Source of the DNA: DASUFI01 sp036274635
GTDB taxonomy: Bacteria > Planctomycetota > B15-G4
Length of the DNA stretch: 11,192 nt
Assembly: GCA_036274635.1 (NCBI GenBank)
Contig: DASUFI010000133.1
Coordinates: 1 to 11,192, forward strand
Direction: 5' to 3'
Both the position numbers and the translations under genes were made by a program. Positions 1 through 5,910 of the stretch are shown here, piece after piece (positions within the stretch are counted from its first letter, which is position 1; each line of letters starts with the position of its first letter). Below the pieces are notes generated by a model. It saw nothing but the letters and a program-made list of their open reading frames with translations. It was not told where the DNA came from and made no database searches.

Positions 1-242
1 GTCGGGGAGGAGAGCGCCGCGCACCCCACCCCCGAGATCCCGCGAAGCCGCTTGGGCGTGGTGGACACGTGGGGCTTCGCCGCTACGCGCCGCCCACGAC
101 CGGCCATGCCCTGCGATGTCGTCGACCTTGGGCTGAGCATCGAGGGGACTCTTCACACGGTGCCGTTCCGGTCCACGCGTGTGGGAGCGGGCTCGGCAGC
201 TGCTGCGGACGCATGCCCTTGGGTGCCCGACGGCTGCCGCTG

Positions 243-260
243 GCGCCGCCTTCGCGGCGC
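243..260. repeat. Inverted repeat / hairpin, 7-bp stem, CTTC loop
   Basis: GCGCCGC at 243-249 is perfectly complementary to GCGGCGC at 254-260, leaving the four-base loop CTTC. The stem is entirely G:C. No run of T follows on the plus strand and no run of A precedes it, so it is not a classical intrinsic terminator. In DNA this GC-rich such palindromes also arise by chance. It may be a structured RNA element or a terminator of a gene lying to the left. Confidence 0.35.
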
Positions 261-324
261 AGCGAGCAGCCTGCGTGGTGCGCGGGCTGGGGCTTGGAGA
301 GCGCCATGCACGTTGGGGGCGGCG

Positions 325-342
325 GGCCGGCTGCTGCCGGCC
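325..342. repeat. Inverted repeat / hairpin, 7-bp stem, TGCT loop
   Basis: GGCCGGC at 325-331 pairs perfectly with GCCGGCC at 336-342 around the loop TGCT. It lies 26 bases before the promoter-like hexamer of the beta-helix gene. No T-tract follows, so a terminator role for an upstream transcript is possible but unproven. A protein-binding operator is another possibility because the site sits just upstream of a likely promoter. Confidence 0.35.
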
Positions 343-368
343 GGACGGCGGCGGCTGCCGATGCACGG

Positions 369-374
369 TAGGAT
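369..374 (+). promoter_or_regulatory. Putative -10 element of the beta-helix gene
   Basis: TAGGAT at 369-374, preceded by GG, resembles a sigma-70-type -10 hexamer (four of six positions match TATAAT). It ends 22 bases before the ATG at 397. A start of transcription about 7 bases downstream would leave a leader of roughly 16 bases that still contains the GGAG ribosome-binding site at 382-385. No good -35 box is visible. The same kind of hexamer recurs before other genes in the window. Confidence 0.4.
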
Positions 375-396
375 CTGAGCTGGAGAACCCGAGCCG

Positions 397-1761
397 ATGG
401 TCGTGCGTATCTTGTCCGCCTTGCTGCTGCTGGCCCCGTTGGCGGCGGCCGGCACGCTGCACGTGCCGCAGGACTTCGCCACGATCCAGGCGGCCGTGGA
501 CGCCAGCGTCGACAGCGACACGATCGTGGTGCACAAGGGCACGTACGCCGAGGGCGTCATCGTCAGCAGCAAGAGCGGCCTGCTGATCAAGGGCGTCGGC
601 AAGCCGCGGATCGACGCCACCGGCTTCGACATCGGGCTCGCGCTGGATGGCTGCGCGGACGTCGAGGTGCGCGGCCTGCAGGTGGACGGCGCCGACCAGC
701 GCAACGTGGCGGTGAGCGACTCGTCCGACATCGAGCTGCACCACCTCGAGCTGAACGTCAAGAACGTCGCCAGCAGCACCGGCCTCTACCTCGCCACGAC
801 GACCGGCGCCCGCGTGCACCACTGCCACGTCAACGGCGCGCTGCTCGCGGGCATCTTCGTCGACACGTCGTCCGCGGTGCAGCTGGATCACAACGTGGTC
901 TTCGGGATGGCGAGCGGCGGCTGGCCGGAGGCCGCCGTGCGCACGGCCGACGCCATGGACGTCACCATCGAGCACAACACGCTGTCCTTCGTGATCAGCG
1001 GGGTGCGCTGCTTCTCGGACGCCCCCGGGGGCTTCGGCGCCAGCGACTCGACCATCGCGCACAACGTCATCCACGACCTGTGGCACGCGGGCATCGAGGC
1101 CTACGGCACGGGCCTGCTGATCGAGAAGAACAAGGTGACCGGGAGCGGCGACGTCGGCATCTGGCTCGACGCCGACGACACCACGGTGTCGCACGACAAG
1201 GTCAGCCAGGCCGGTGACACCGGAATCCTGGTCTTCGACGGCGTCGGCAACGTGCTGGACCACAACACGGTGAGCAAGGCCGGCTTCCACGGCATCTCGT
1301 CCAGCGCGACGACGACGGGCACGACGCTCACGGGCAACAAGGTGACGTCGTCGGGCGGCACGGCCTCGCTGAGCCTCGAGGGCACGGGCTGCAGCTCCGA
1401 TCAGGATAGGGTCACGAAGCCCAAGGGCCTCGGGCTGGTGCTGTCGGGCACGGGGGGCAGCGTCACCGGACTGCGCATCACGAAGCCGGCCGGCGTGGGC
1501 CTCGAGATCTCGGGCGGCGGCAACGCGCTCTCCGACGCACGCGTCTCGCACGCGGGCGCCGACGGCTTCCAGGTGACGGGCGACGGCAACACGCTGGCGG
1601 ACTGTCGCGCCATGGGCTCGGACGAGGACGGCTTCGACGTGAGCGGCACGGGCAACGCCTTCACCACCTGCAAGGCCAAGGGCAGCGGCACGCTCGACAA
1701 GAACGACGGCGGCACGGACAACACCTTCACGGACTGCGACTTCGGCACCGAGTCGCCCTGA
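397..1761 (+). CDS. Exported right-handed parallel beta-helix repeat protein
   Basis: A 454-residue exported protein of the pectate-lyase-like/NosD-like right-handed beta-helix superfamily. Residues 1-18 look like a signal peptide (VVR, then a Leu/Ala core, AAA-G cleavage). Residues 21-50 carry the family's usual entry segment: VPQDFATIQAAVDAS, then a DTIVVHKGTY strand. The rest is a ladder of 22-24-residue coils with an N-x-V, G-x-x-G-I/L-x-[LIV] pattern, most regular from residue 239 to the end. No catalytic residues of a known polysaccharide lyase or glycosidase can be assigned, so the substrate is unknown; binding or cleaving an extracellular polysaccharide is the usual role of such folds. 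The ATG at 397 is supported by GGAG at 382-385 and by the signal peptide. The stop lies only 6 bases from the stop of the convergent DUF1080 gene. Very sure of the fold, unsure of the function. Confidence 0.9.
   Translation: MVVRILSALLLLAPLAAAGTLHVPQDFATIQAAVDASVDSDTIVVHKGTYAEGVIVSSKSGLLIKGVGKPRIDATGFDIGLALDGCADVEVRGLQVDGADQRNVAVSDSSDIELHHLELNVKNVASSTGLYLATTTGARVHHCHVNGALLAGIFVDTSSAVQLDHNVVFGMASGGWPEAAVRTADAMDVTIEHNTLSFVISGVRCFSDAPGGFGASDSTIAHNVIHDLWHAGIEAYGTGLLIEKNKVTGSGDVGIWLDADDTTVSHDKVSQAGDTGILVFDGVGNVLDHNTVSKAGFHGISSSATTTGTTLTGNKVTSSGGTASLSLEGTGCSSDQDRVTKPKGLGLVLSGTGGSVTGLRITKPAGVGLEISGGGNALSDARVSHAGADGFQVTGDGNTLADCRAMGSDEDGFDVSGTGNAFTTCKAKGSGTLDKNDGGTDNTFTDCDFGTESP
1111..1743 (+). repeat. 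Array of 22-24-residue beta-helix coils encoded in tandem
   Basis: Residues 239-449 of the beta-helix protein split into nine full coils plus a partial one, starting at residues 239, 261, 284, 308, 331, 353, 375, 397, 419 and 441. From residue 331 on the period is exactly 22. The later coils share a G-N-[AT]-[LF] opening, with Cys at the seventh position of the coils beginning at 397, 419 and 441 (C403, C425, C447), so three Cys stack one above another in the predicted helix. Coils at 331 and 353 share the T-K-P-x-G-x-G-L segment. The DNA copies are diverged, so this is a protein-level repeat and not a recent duplication. Confidence 0.75.
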
Positions 1762-1766
1762 GGGCG
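1754..1766. repeat. Short palindrome spanning the beta-helix stop codon
   Basis: CGCCC at 1754-1758 and GGGCG at 1762-1766 flank the TGA stop codon (1759-1761) of the beta-helix gene, giving a 5-bp G:C stem with a 3-base loop. It sits exactly at the 6-base junction between two convergent genes and could act as a weak bidirectional pause or termination site. There is no U-tract on either side and the stem is short, so chance is a real alternative. Confidence 0.25.
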
Positions 1767-1767
1767 G

Positions 1768-2994
1768 CTAGAGGTTGCGCACGAAGATGTTCGCGAACTC
1801 CGTGGGCACACCCGTGGCCTGCAGCACGAGGGTTCCGGCGCTGGCGCCGATGGGACAGTCGATGTCCTGCAGCACGGTGCGGCCGTTGATCTCCAGCGTC
1901 ACCTTGTGGCCGTGGAACTCGAAGCGCGCGCGGTTCCAGCCGCTGGGGTCGGTGTAGGCGCCGTCGTCCTCGGGCCAGTCGAGGCGCAGGTGCGCGGGGA
2001 CGCGCGGGTCCTTGGGCGTGCCGAGCCAGTGCCAGTCCAGCTGCAGCTCGAAGTCGCGGCCCACCCAGTCCGAGGCCAGCGTGCCGCCGGCGCCGTCGGT
2101 CCACAGCGTCCAGTCGCGCGGCTCCCAGTGGCCGCCGATCTCGCCGTGCGCCTCGCCCGCGTGCCAGCCCAGCAGCGAGACGCCGTCGTACAGCGTGCGC
2201 AGGCCGCGCTGCTCGGCGGCCACCTGCGTGGCGGGCGGCGGCGGATCCGAGGGCGGCAGCTCGGCGAGGCGCAGGTCGCGGAAGCGCACCTCGCTGCCCT
2301 CGGACTCGAGGCAGACGTAGCCCTTGCGCGGCGCGGCGTCGTGCCCGCCGCTCACCTCCGCGCCGTTCACCTCCAGCTTGATCGCGCCGTCGCGGCAGGT
2401 GACGCGGTAGTGGTTCCATTCCGGCGACGGCTTGACGCGCTTCTCGCTCGGCAGGCAGCGCTCCCAGCCGTTGGGGTGCGGGCGGTCGGGCGTGAAGCGC
2501 GCGCCCCAGATGGAGAAGATGTCGCCGTCGCTGGTGTAGTCGGGCGTCTCGGTGCCGTCCATGACCTGCACCTCGAAGGCGCGCGTGTAGGGCACGCCCG
2601 GCGCCGGCAGCGGATCCGACCACACGAACAGGCCCGAGTTGCCGCCGGCCTTCACGTGCTGCCAGTCCAGCTCCAGCACGAAGTTCTCGTACATGCGGTC
2701 GCTGCGCAGCACGCCGGTGGGCTTGCCGCTGCACACGAGCTGCCCGTCCTTCACCGTCCACGTGGAGGGCGCGCCGTTCACGACGGTCCAGCCGGCGAGG
2801 TTGAGGCCGTTGAAGAGCGGGTGGAAGTCGAGCGGCGCCTCGGAGGGCGCCGCCGGCCCGGCGCCGGCGGTGTCGGCGGGCGGCGGCGCGACGTCGGGCG
2901 CGGGCGAATGCCCGGACGGCTCGTCCTGCGCCGAGACGCCGGACACGCCGACGACCGAGGCCAGTGCCCACGCGCACACGACCGTCCGCTTCAT
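1768..2994 (-). CDS. Exported protein with two DUF1080 (3-keto-disaccharide hydrolase family) modules
   Basis: A 408-residue secreted protein of the DUF1080 family (concanavalin-A-like jelly roll, named 3-keto-disaccharide hydrolase in Pfam). Residues 1-22 are a signal peptide ending VSA-Q. Residues 24-55 are a Pro/Ala/Asp-rich linker. The first module, about 56-245, opens with FHPLFNGLNLAGW, carries the family core K-A-G-G-N-S-G-L-F (115-123) and E-V-Q-V-M-D-G (141-147), and closes with FRDLRLAEL. A Pro-rich linker (247-254) leads to a second, shorter and degenerate module, about 265-408, which opens with LRTLYDGVSLLGW and ends IFVRNL but lacks the G-N-S-G core. The family acts on, or binds, sugar derivatives outside the cytoplasm; the exact substrate cannot be read here. 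The ATG at 2994 has a good GGAG (3004-3007) 9 bases upstream and a promoter-like hexamer before it, so the gene is probably transcribed on its own even though YihY lies upstream on the same strand. Confidence 0.9.
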   Translation of the reverse strand: MKRTVVCAWALASVVGVSGVSAQDEPSGHSPAPDVAPPPADTAGAGPAAPSEAPLDFHPLFNGLNLAGWTVVNGAPSTWTVKDGQLVCSGKPTGVLRSDRMYENFVLELDWQHVKAGGNSGLFVWSDPLPAPGVPYTRAFEVQVMDGTETPDYTSDGDIFSIWGARFTPDRPHPNGWERCLPSEKRVKPSPEWNHYRVTCRDGAIKLEVNGAEVSGGHDAAPRKGYVCLESEGSEVRFRDLRLAELPPSDPPPPATQVAAEQRGLRTLYDGVSLLGWHAGEAHGEIGGHWEPRDWTLWTDGAGGTLASDWVGRDFELQLDWHWLGTPKDPRVPAHLRLDWPEDDGAYTDPSGWNRARFEFHGHKVTLEINGRTVLQDIDCPIGASAGTLVLQATGVPTEFANIFVRNL

Positions 2995-3170
2995 GGAACC
3001 GTTCTCCGTGATGACCGGCCGGCATCGTAGCAGTTGGCCTTGGTGGAAGGGCTGCGCCCTCCTGCTCGCCTGCGGCGGCCTGCGTCGTGCTTCGACTGTT
3101 CGCCGCCAGCCGCTTCAACGAGCGCGCGTGTTCCTCGTCCCCGACCACCCCGCGCGCGTGGTGCGCGAGC
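2995..3170. other. Spacer between yihY-like and DUF1080 genes
   Basis: This 176-base stretch separates two genes that both read leftward. It contains the ribosome-binding site and putative promoter of the DUF1080 gene in its left part. A GTG-initiated minus-strand frame beginning at 3184 runs through it with good third-position GC for about 45 codons, but then continues out of phase across the DUF1080 gene and resembles nothing I know. I see no terminator with a T-tract after the yihY-like stop. Confidence 0.4.
3024..3029 (-). promoter_or_regulatory. Putative extended -10 element of the DUF1080 gene
   Basis: On the minus strand the hexamer TACGAT (3029 down to 3024) is preceded by TG one base upstream (3032-3031), the layout of an extended -10 promoter, which does not need a strong -35. 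It is followed by GCC, as are the hexamers before dinB and the protease gene. The start codon lies 29 bases downstream, leaving room for a short leader that includes the GGAG at 3004-3007. Confidence 0.45.
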
Positions 3171-4160
3171 TCATCGATGGACACTGGCCCGCGATTCGAG
3201 ACGTGAATCCTTGCGGCGATCCCGCCGCTCGCCCGCGCTGGAGTGTCTCGCGGCCCTCACCGCGTGCGCCTTGTGCGGCCGGCGTCCCGCCTGGGCCGGC
3301 GGCCGCGCCATCACGCGCCCCTCGCGCCGCGTCGCGACCACGTGCGTCAGCTCGGCCGACGCGAAGACGACCAGCGACGAGTAGTACACCCACACCAGCA
3401 GCACGACCAGCGTGCCGGCCGCGCCGTAGGGCGAGCCCACGGACGCGGTGCCGAGGTAGCGGCCGATGGCCCATTCGCCGACCTGGAACAGCAGCGCCGT
3501 GGCGAGGCCGCCGGCCCACGCTTCGCGCCAGGGAACCTTCGTGTCGGGCAGGAAGCGGAAGACGAGCGTGAACAGCAGCGAGCCGACGACCACCGACGCC
3601 AGCAGGTGCGCCAGCGTGCCGGCCAGCGCCTGCGCGCCCGAGACGCGCGACGCCAGGGCCGACAGCACCGCGCTGACCAGCAGCGAGACCAGCAGCAGGA
3701 AGCCGAGGGTCAAGACCATGGCCATGGTGAGCAGCCGCTTGCGCACGAACATCACCCAGCCGCTGTGCTTGACGCGCGGCATCCCGTTGAAGACGCGCTG
3801 CAGCCCGTCCTGCAGCTGGCCGAAGACCGCCGACGCGCCCAGCAGCAGCGTGACCACGCCGACGATCGTCGCCAGCGTGCCCGTGCCGTCCTCGTGCTGC
3901 TGGGAGGCCAGCTTCTGCACGAGGTCGGCGGTGCCGTGGCCCAGCAGCTCGTCGGCCTGCAGCACGAGGTGGGTCTGCAGCGACTCGCGGTCGGCCACGA
4001 TGCCGGCCACGCCGAGCGTCACGATGATGAGCGGCGCCAGCGAGAGCACCGAGTAGTAGGCGAGGGCGGCCGACATCTCGGCCACCTTGTCGGCGCCCAT
4101 GCGCTTGATCGTCTCCAGGACGACCGCGACGGGCCCGCGCGGAGACGACAGGATCTTCAT
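3171..4160 (-). CDS. YihY/BrkB-family inner-membrane protein
   Basis: A 329-residue polytopic membrane protein of the YihY/virulence factor BrkB family (once misnamed ribonuclease BN). About six membrane segments are visible, near residues 33-55, 96-116, 142-168, 180-204, 214-236 and 246-272. Family landmarks are A-A-L-A-Y-Y-S-V-L-S-L-A-P-L (31-44), FRFLPDTKVPWREAWAGG (201-218) and S-P-Y-G-A-A-G-T-L-V-V-L-L-V-W-V-Y-Y (243-260), then a conserved A-x-A-E-L-T-H. A basic, low-complexity cytoplasmic tail of about 50 residues follows. The function of the family is not settled; envelope or transport roles have been suggested. The start at 4160 (MKILSS) is preferred over the upstream ATG at 4241 because the added 27 residues are unlike the family and would reach well into the intergenic region. 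The gene diverges from the lipoprotein gene across 113 bases. A TTGACC (4193 down to 4188) could be a -35 box, but no fair -10 accompanies it. Confidence 0.9.
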   Translation of the reverse strand: MKILSSPRGPVAVVLETIKRMGADKVAEMSAALAYYSVLSLAPLIIVTLGVAGIVADRESLQTHLVLQADELLGHGTADLVQKLASQQHEDGTGTLATIVGVVTLLLGASAVFGQLQDGLQRVFNGMPRVKHSGWVMFVRKRLLTMAMVLTLGFLLLVSLLVSAVLSALASRVSGAQALAGTLAHLLASVVVGSLLFTLVFRFLPDTKVPWREAWAGGLATALLFQVGEWAIGRYLGTASVGSPYGAAGTLVVLLVWVYYSSLVVFASAELTHVVATRREGRVMARPPAQAGRRPHKAHAVRAARHSSAGERRDRRKDSRLESRASVHR

Positions 4161-4273
4161 GCCGGTCGCAACAGCAACTCTCACGCCGGTCAAGCGCCGC
4201 GCCTCGGCCGTCGGTGGGCACCCGGCGCACAGACGACGCAACCCGCCACGGGACCTCGTGTTTCAGCGCACCC

Positions 4274-4654
4274 ATGCGGACCCACCTGCTCCTCATCGCG
4301 CTCCTGCTCGGCTCGGCCGGCTGCGTGTCCACGCATTCCACCGGCATCCGCATCGGCGACACGACCATGGATCAGTTCAAGGCCGGGAAGACGAAGGAGA
4401 CCTGGATCCTCGCCATCCTGGGCGAGCCCACCAGCTCGGCGAAGATCGAGGGCGAAGATGACGTGCACGTTCTGCGATATTCCATGGTGCAGGAGAAGAG
4501 CGGCTTCCTCTCGATGTTCGGCTCCTCGACCGTGACGGTCTCCACCGTCTACTTCGTGGTCCGCAAGGGCGTGGTCGAGTCGCTGTGGGCCGACCGGGCC
4601 GAGGCGCCAGGTCTGTTCGGCGGCGGCGAGGAGTCGGGGGAGAAGAAGGACTAG
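4274..4654 (+). CDS. Small BamE/SmpA-like outer-membrane lipoprotein
   Basis: A 126-residue putative lipoprotein. Residues 1-16 form a short hydrophobic signal ending G-S-A-G before Cys17, a lipobox with an unusual Ser at -3. The mature part matches the BamE/SmpA/OmlA pattern: I-R-I-G-D-T-T-M-D-Q-F then W-I-L-A-I-L-G-E-P-T-S (an I-x-x-x-L-G-x-P motif, residues 45-54), a strand with V-L-R-Y-S-M, and a final T-V-Y-F-V-V-R-K-G-V-V-E strand before an acidic, Gly/Glu/Lys tail. BamE itself helps the BAM complex insert outer-membrane proteins; many distant relatives have unknown roles, so I do not assign bamE. The start at 4274 gives a clean signal peptide, whereas the upstream ATG at 4214 would add 20 polar residues ahead of it. 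No clear ribosome-binding site is visible. The TAG stop lies inside a CTAG shared with the dinB stop. Confidence 0.85.
   Translation: MRTHLLLIALLLGSAGCVSTHSTGIRIGDTTMDQFKAGKTKETWILAILGEPTSSAKIEGEDDVHVLRYSMVQEKSGFLSMFGSSTVTVSTVYFVVRKGVVESLWADRAEAPGLFGGGEESGEKKD
4651..4654. other. CTAG palindrome supplying both stop codons
   Basis: The four bases CTAG end both the plus-strand lipoprotein gene (TAG at 4652-4654) and the minus-strand dinB gene (TAG read from 4653 to 4651). The two genes therefore overlap by exactly the palindrome. There is no space for a terminator outside the coding sequences, so each transcript must either run antisense into its neighbour or end inside coding DNA. Confidence 0.9.
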
Positions 4655-5880
4655 CTGTCGAGCCCGCTCTTGCGTCGCTCGCCGACATCGCCGACGCCGC
4701 GCCGGATGACGTCGGCGCCATACTTCGCGCGGATCGCGTCCGTCGCGCGGTCCAGCCGCCGCGCGCGCTCGTCGGCGGGGTCCCCGAAGAGCGCGCCCTG
4801 CCCGGCATCGGTGCCGACGAGCTGGCTCGCCGAGCCGCCGATGAGCCGCACCGGCCGGTAGTCCCGGCGCGCCCAGCGCTCGAACAGCGTGCTCGCGGTC
4901 GCGCGCAGCAGGTCGCTGCGGTCGGTGGCCGCGTCGAGCGTCTCGCTGCGCGTGATGGTCTCGAAGTCGCCGTAGCGGATCTTCACCGTGACGGTGCGCC
5001 CCGCCAGCGCGTGCCGCCGCAGCCGCGCCGCGACGCGCTCCATCTGCGCCAGCAGCACCTGGCGCACCGACTCGGGCTCGGCGACGTCCTCGCCGAAGGT
5101 CTGCTCCGCGCCGAGGCTCTTCGCCTCCGCGTCGGGCACCACGGGCCGCTCGTCCTCGCCGCGCGCGAGGCGCCAGAACCACTCGCCGTGCGGCCCGAGT
5201 CGCGCGCAGCAGGCCTCGAGCGGGACGCGCTGCAGGTCGCCGAAGCTCGCGAAGCCCGCCCGCAGCAGCCGCTGCTCGGTCACCGGCCCCACGCCCCACA
5301 TGCGGCGGATGGGCAGCGGCGACAGGCGCGCCAGCACCGCGCCCGGCTCCAGCGCGACGAGGCCGTCGGGCTTCTCCCACTCGCTGCACAGCTTGGCCAG
5401 GAACTTGTTGGGCGCGACGCCGACCGAGGCCGTGAGCCGCGTCTCGTCGTGCACGCGCTGCTTGATGAGCGCCGCGATGGCCAGCGGCGGGCCGAAGAGG
5501 CGCGTGCTGCCGGTCACGTCCAGGAAGGCCTCGTCGATGGAGAGCGGCTCGACCAGCGGCGTGAGCGACTCGAAGATCGCGAAGACCTGCTCGCTGACGG
5601 CGACGTAGTGCTCCATGCGCGGCTCGACGACGACGGCCTGCGGGCACAGGCGCCGGGCGCGGGCGGTGGGCATGGCCGAGCGGCAGCCGAAGGTGCGCGA
5701 CTCGTAGCTGGCGGCCGAGACCACGCCGCGCGGCCCGTCGTGGGCCACCAGCACCGGGCGGCCGCGCAGCTCGGGGCGGTCGCGCTGCTCCACGGACGCG
5801 TAGAAGGCGTCCATGTCCACGTGCAGGATGGCGCGCGGGTCGGTGGCGAGCACGCTCGGCAGTGTAGCCGGTCCTTTCAT
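4651..5880 (-). CDS. dinB: DNA polymerase IV (Y-family translesion polymerase)
   Basis: A 409-residue Y-family DNA polymerase of the DinB type, which copies past damaged bases with low fidelity. The palm holds the metal-binding residues: D22 in H-V-D-M-D-A-F-Y-A-S-V-E-Q, and D116-E117 in L-S-I-D-E-A-F-L-D-V-T-G. Y27 occupies the sugar steric-gate position. Also present are S-Y-E-S-R-x-F-G (58-65), the V-G-V-A-P-N-K-F-L-A-K-L segment (153-164), the helix-hairpin-helix G-V-G-P-V-T-E-Q-R-L (196-205), and the little-finger domain (about 255-350). Q-G-A-L-F (361-365) near the end fits a sliding-clamp-binding motif. Length is slightly above E. coli DinB (351) because of a 14-residue N-terminal and a C-terminal extension. 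The ATG at 5880 has no ribosome-binding site; a GTG at 5853 (codon 10) lies 7 bases after a promoter-like hexamer and may be the true, leaderless start. No LexA-type box was recognised. Confidence 0.95.
   Translation of the reverse strand: MKGPATLPSVLATDPRAILHVDMDAFYASVEQRDRPELRGRPVLVAHDGPRGVVSAASYESRTFGCRSAMPTARARRLCPQAVVVEPRMEHYVAVSEQVFAIFESLTPLVEPLSIDEAFLDVTGSTRLFGPPLAIAALIKQRVHDETRLTASVGVAPNKFLAKLCSEWEKPDGLVALEPGAVLARLSPLPIRRMWGVGPVTEQRLLRAGFASFGDLQRVPLEACCARLGPHGEWFWRLARGEDERPVVPDAEAKSLGAEQTFGEDVAEPESVRQVLLAQMERVAARLRRHALAGRTVTVKIRYGDFETITRSETLDAATDRSDLLRATASTLFERWARRDYRPVRLIGGSASQLVGTDAGQGALFGDPADERARRLDRATDAIRAKYGADVIRRGVGDVGERRKSGLDS
5861..5866 (-). promoter_or_regulatory. Putative -10 element inside the annotated dinB start
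   Basis: On the minus strand the hexamer TACACT (5866 down to 5861), flanked as GGC-TACACT-GCC, lies downstream of the dinB ATG at 5880. It ends 7 bases before an in-frame GTG at 5853-5851. If it is a real -10, transcription would begin at about that GTG, making the mRNA leaderless and the protein 400 residues. The hexamer matches TATAAT at four of six positions; no -35 box is clear. Confidence 0.35.
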
Positions 5881-5896
5881 TGGCGGCGGCGCGCGG

Positions 5897-5902
5897 CACA
5901 AT
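5897..5902 (+). promoter_or_regulatory. Putative -10 element of the first GT39-like gene
   Basis: CACAAT at 5897-5902 is the best -10-like hexamer in the 30-base gap between dinB and the glycosyltransferase gene (four of six match TATAAT). It ends 8 bases before the only plausible start codon, GTG 5911, so transcription would start at or next to the start codon. No ribosome-binding site precedes the GTG, which is consistent with a leaderless message. No good -35 box is visible. Confidence 0.3.
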
Positions 5903-5910
5903 CGCGGCGC

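Larger units (their letters stand above)
1..396. other. Left-edge stretch without a supported gene
   Basis: I can support no gene here. The forward frame beginning at base 1 stays open to a TGA at 376-378. Its first ~45 codons end mostly in G or C, as the real genes here do, so it could be the tail of a gene that begins outside the window. The bias fades after about base 180, the product is rich in Arg, Ala and Gly, and I recognise no family. The other frames give similar low-complexity products. The stretch contains two perfect 7-bp-stem hairpins (243-260 and 325-342) and the likely promoter of the beta-helix gene at 369-374. It is either untranslated DNA or a decayed or atypical gene end. 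Confidence 0.4.

Noticed and set aside
52..378. Forward frame at the left edge as a real gene
   Set aside because: Codon bias is good only near the left end, the rest is low-complexity, and no start or family can be supported. It is kept as an uncertain region and not called as a gene.
1754..1766. Palindrome at the beta-helix stop as a true intrinsic terminator
   Set aside because: The stem is only five base pairs, the loop is the stop codon itself, and no U-tract follows on either strand; it is listed only as a short repeat.
3115..3184. Minus-strand GTG frame at 3184 with good codon bias for about 45 codons
   Set aside because: It overlaps the yihY-like stop, has no ribosome-binding site, continues out of phase through the DUF1080 gene, and resembles no family. 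I also considered a frameshifted tail of the yihY-like gene, but that frame meets a stop shortly upstream.
4165..4193. TTGACC followed 17 bases later by TGCGAC as a promoter for the yihY-like gene
   Set aside because: The -35 match and spacing are good, but the -10 matches TATAAT at only two positions and ends almost at the start codon, so the evidence is too weak for a feature.
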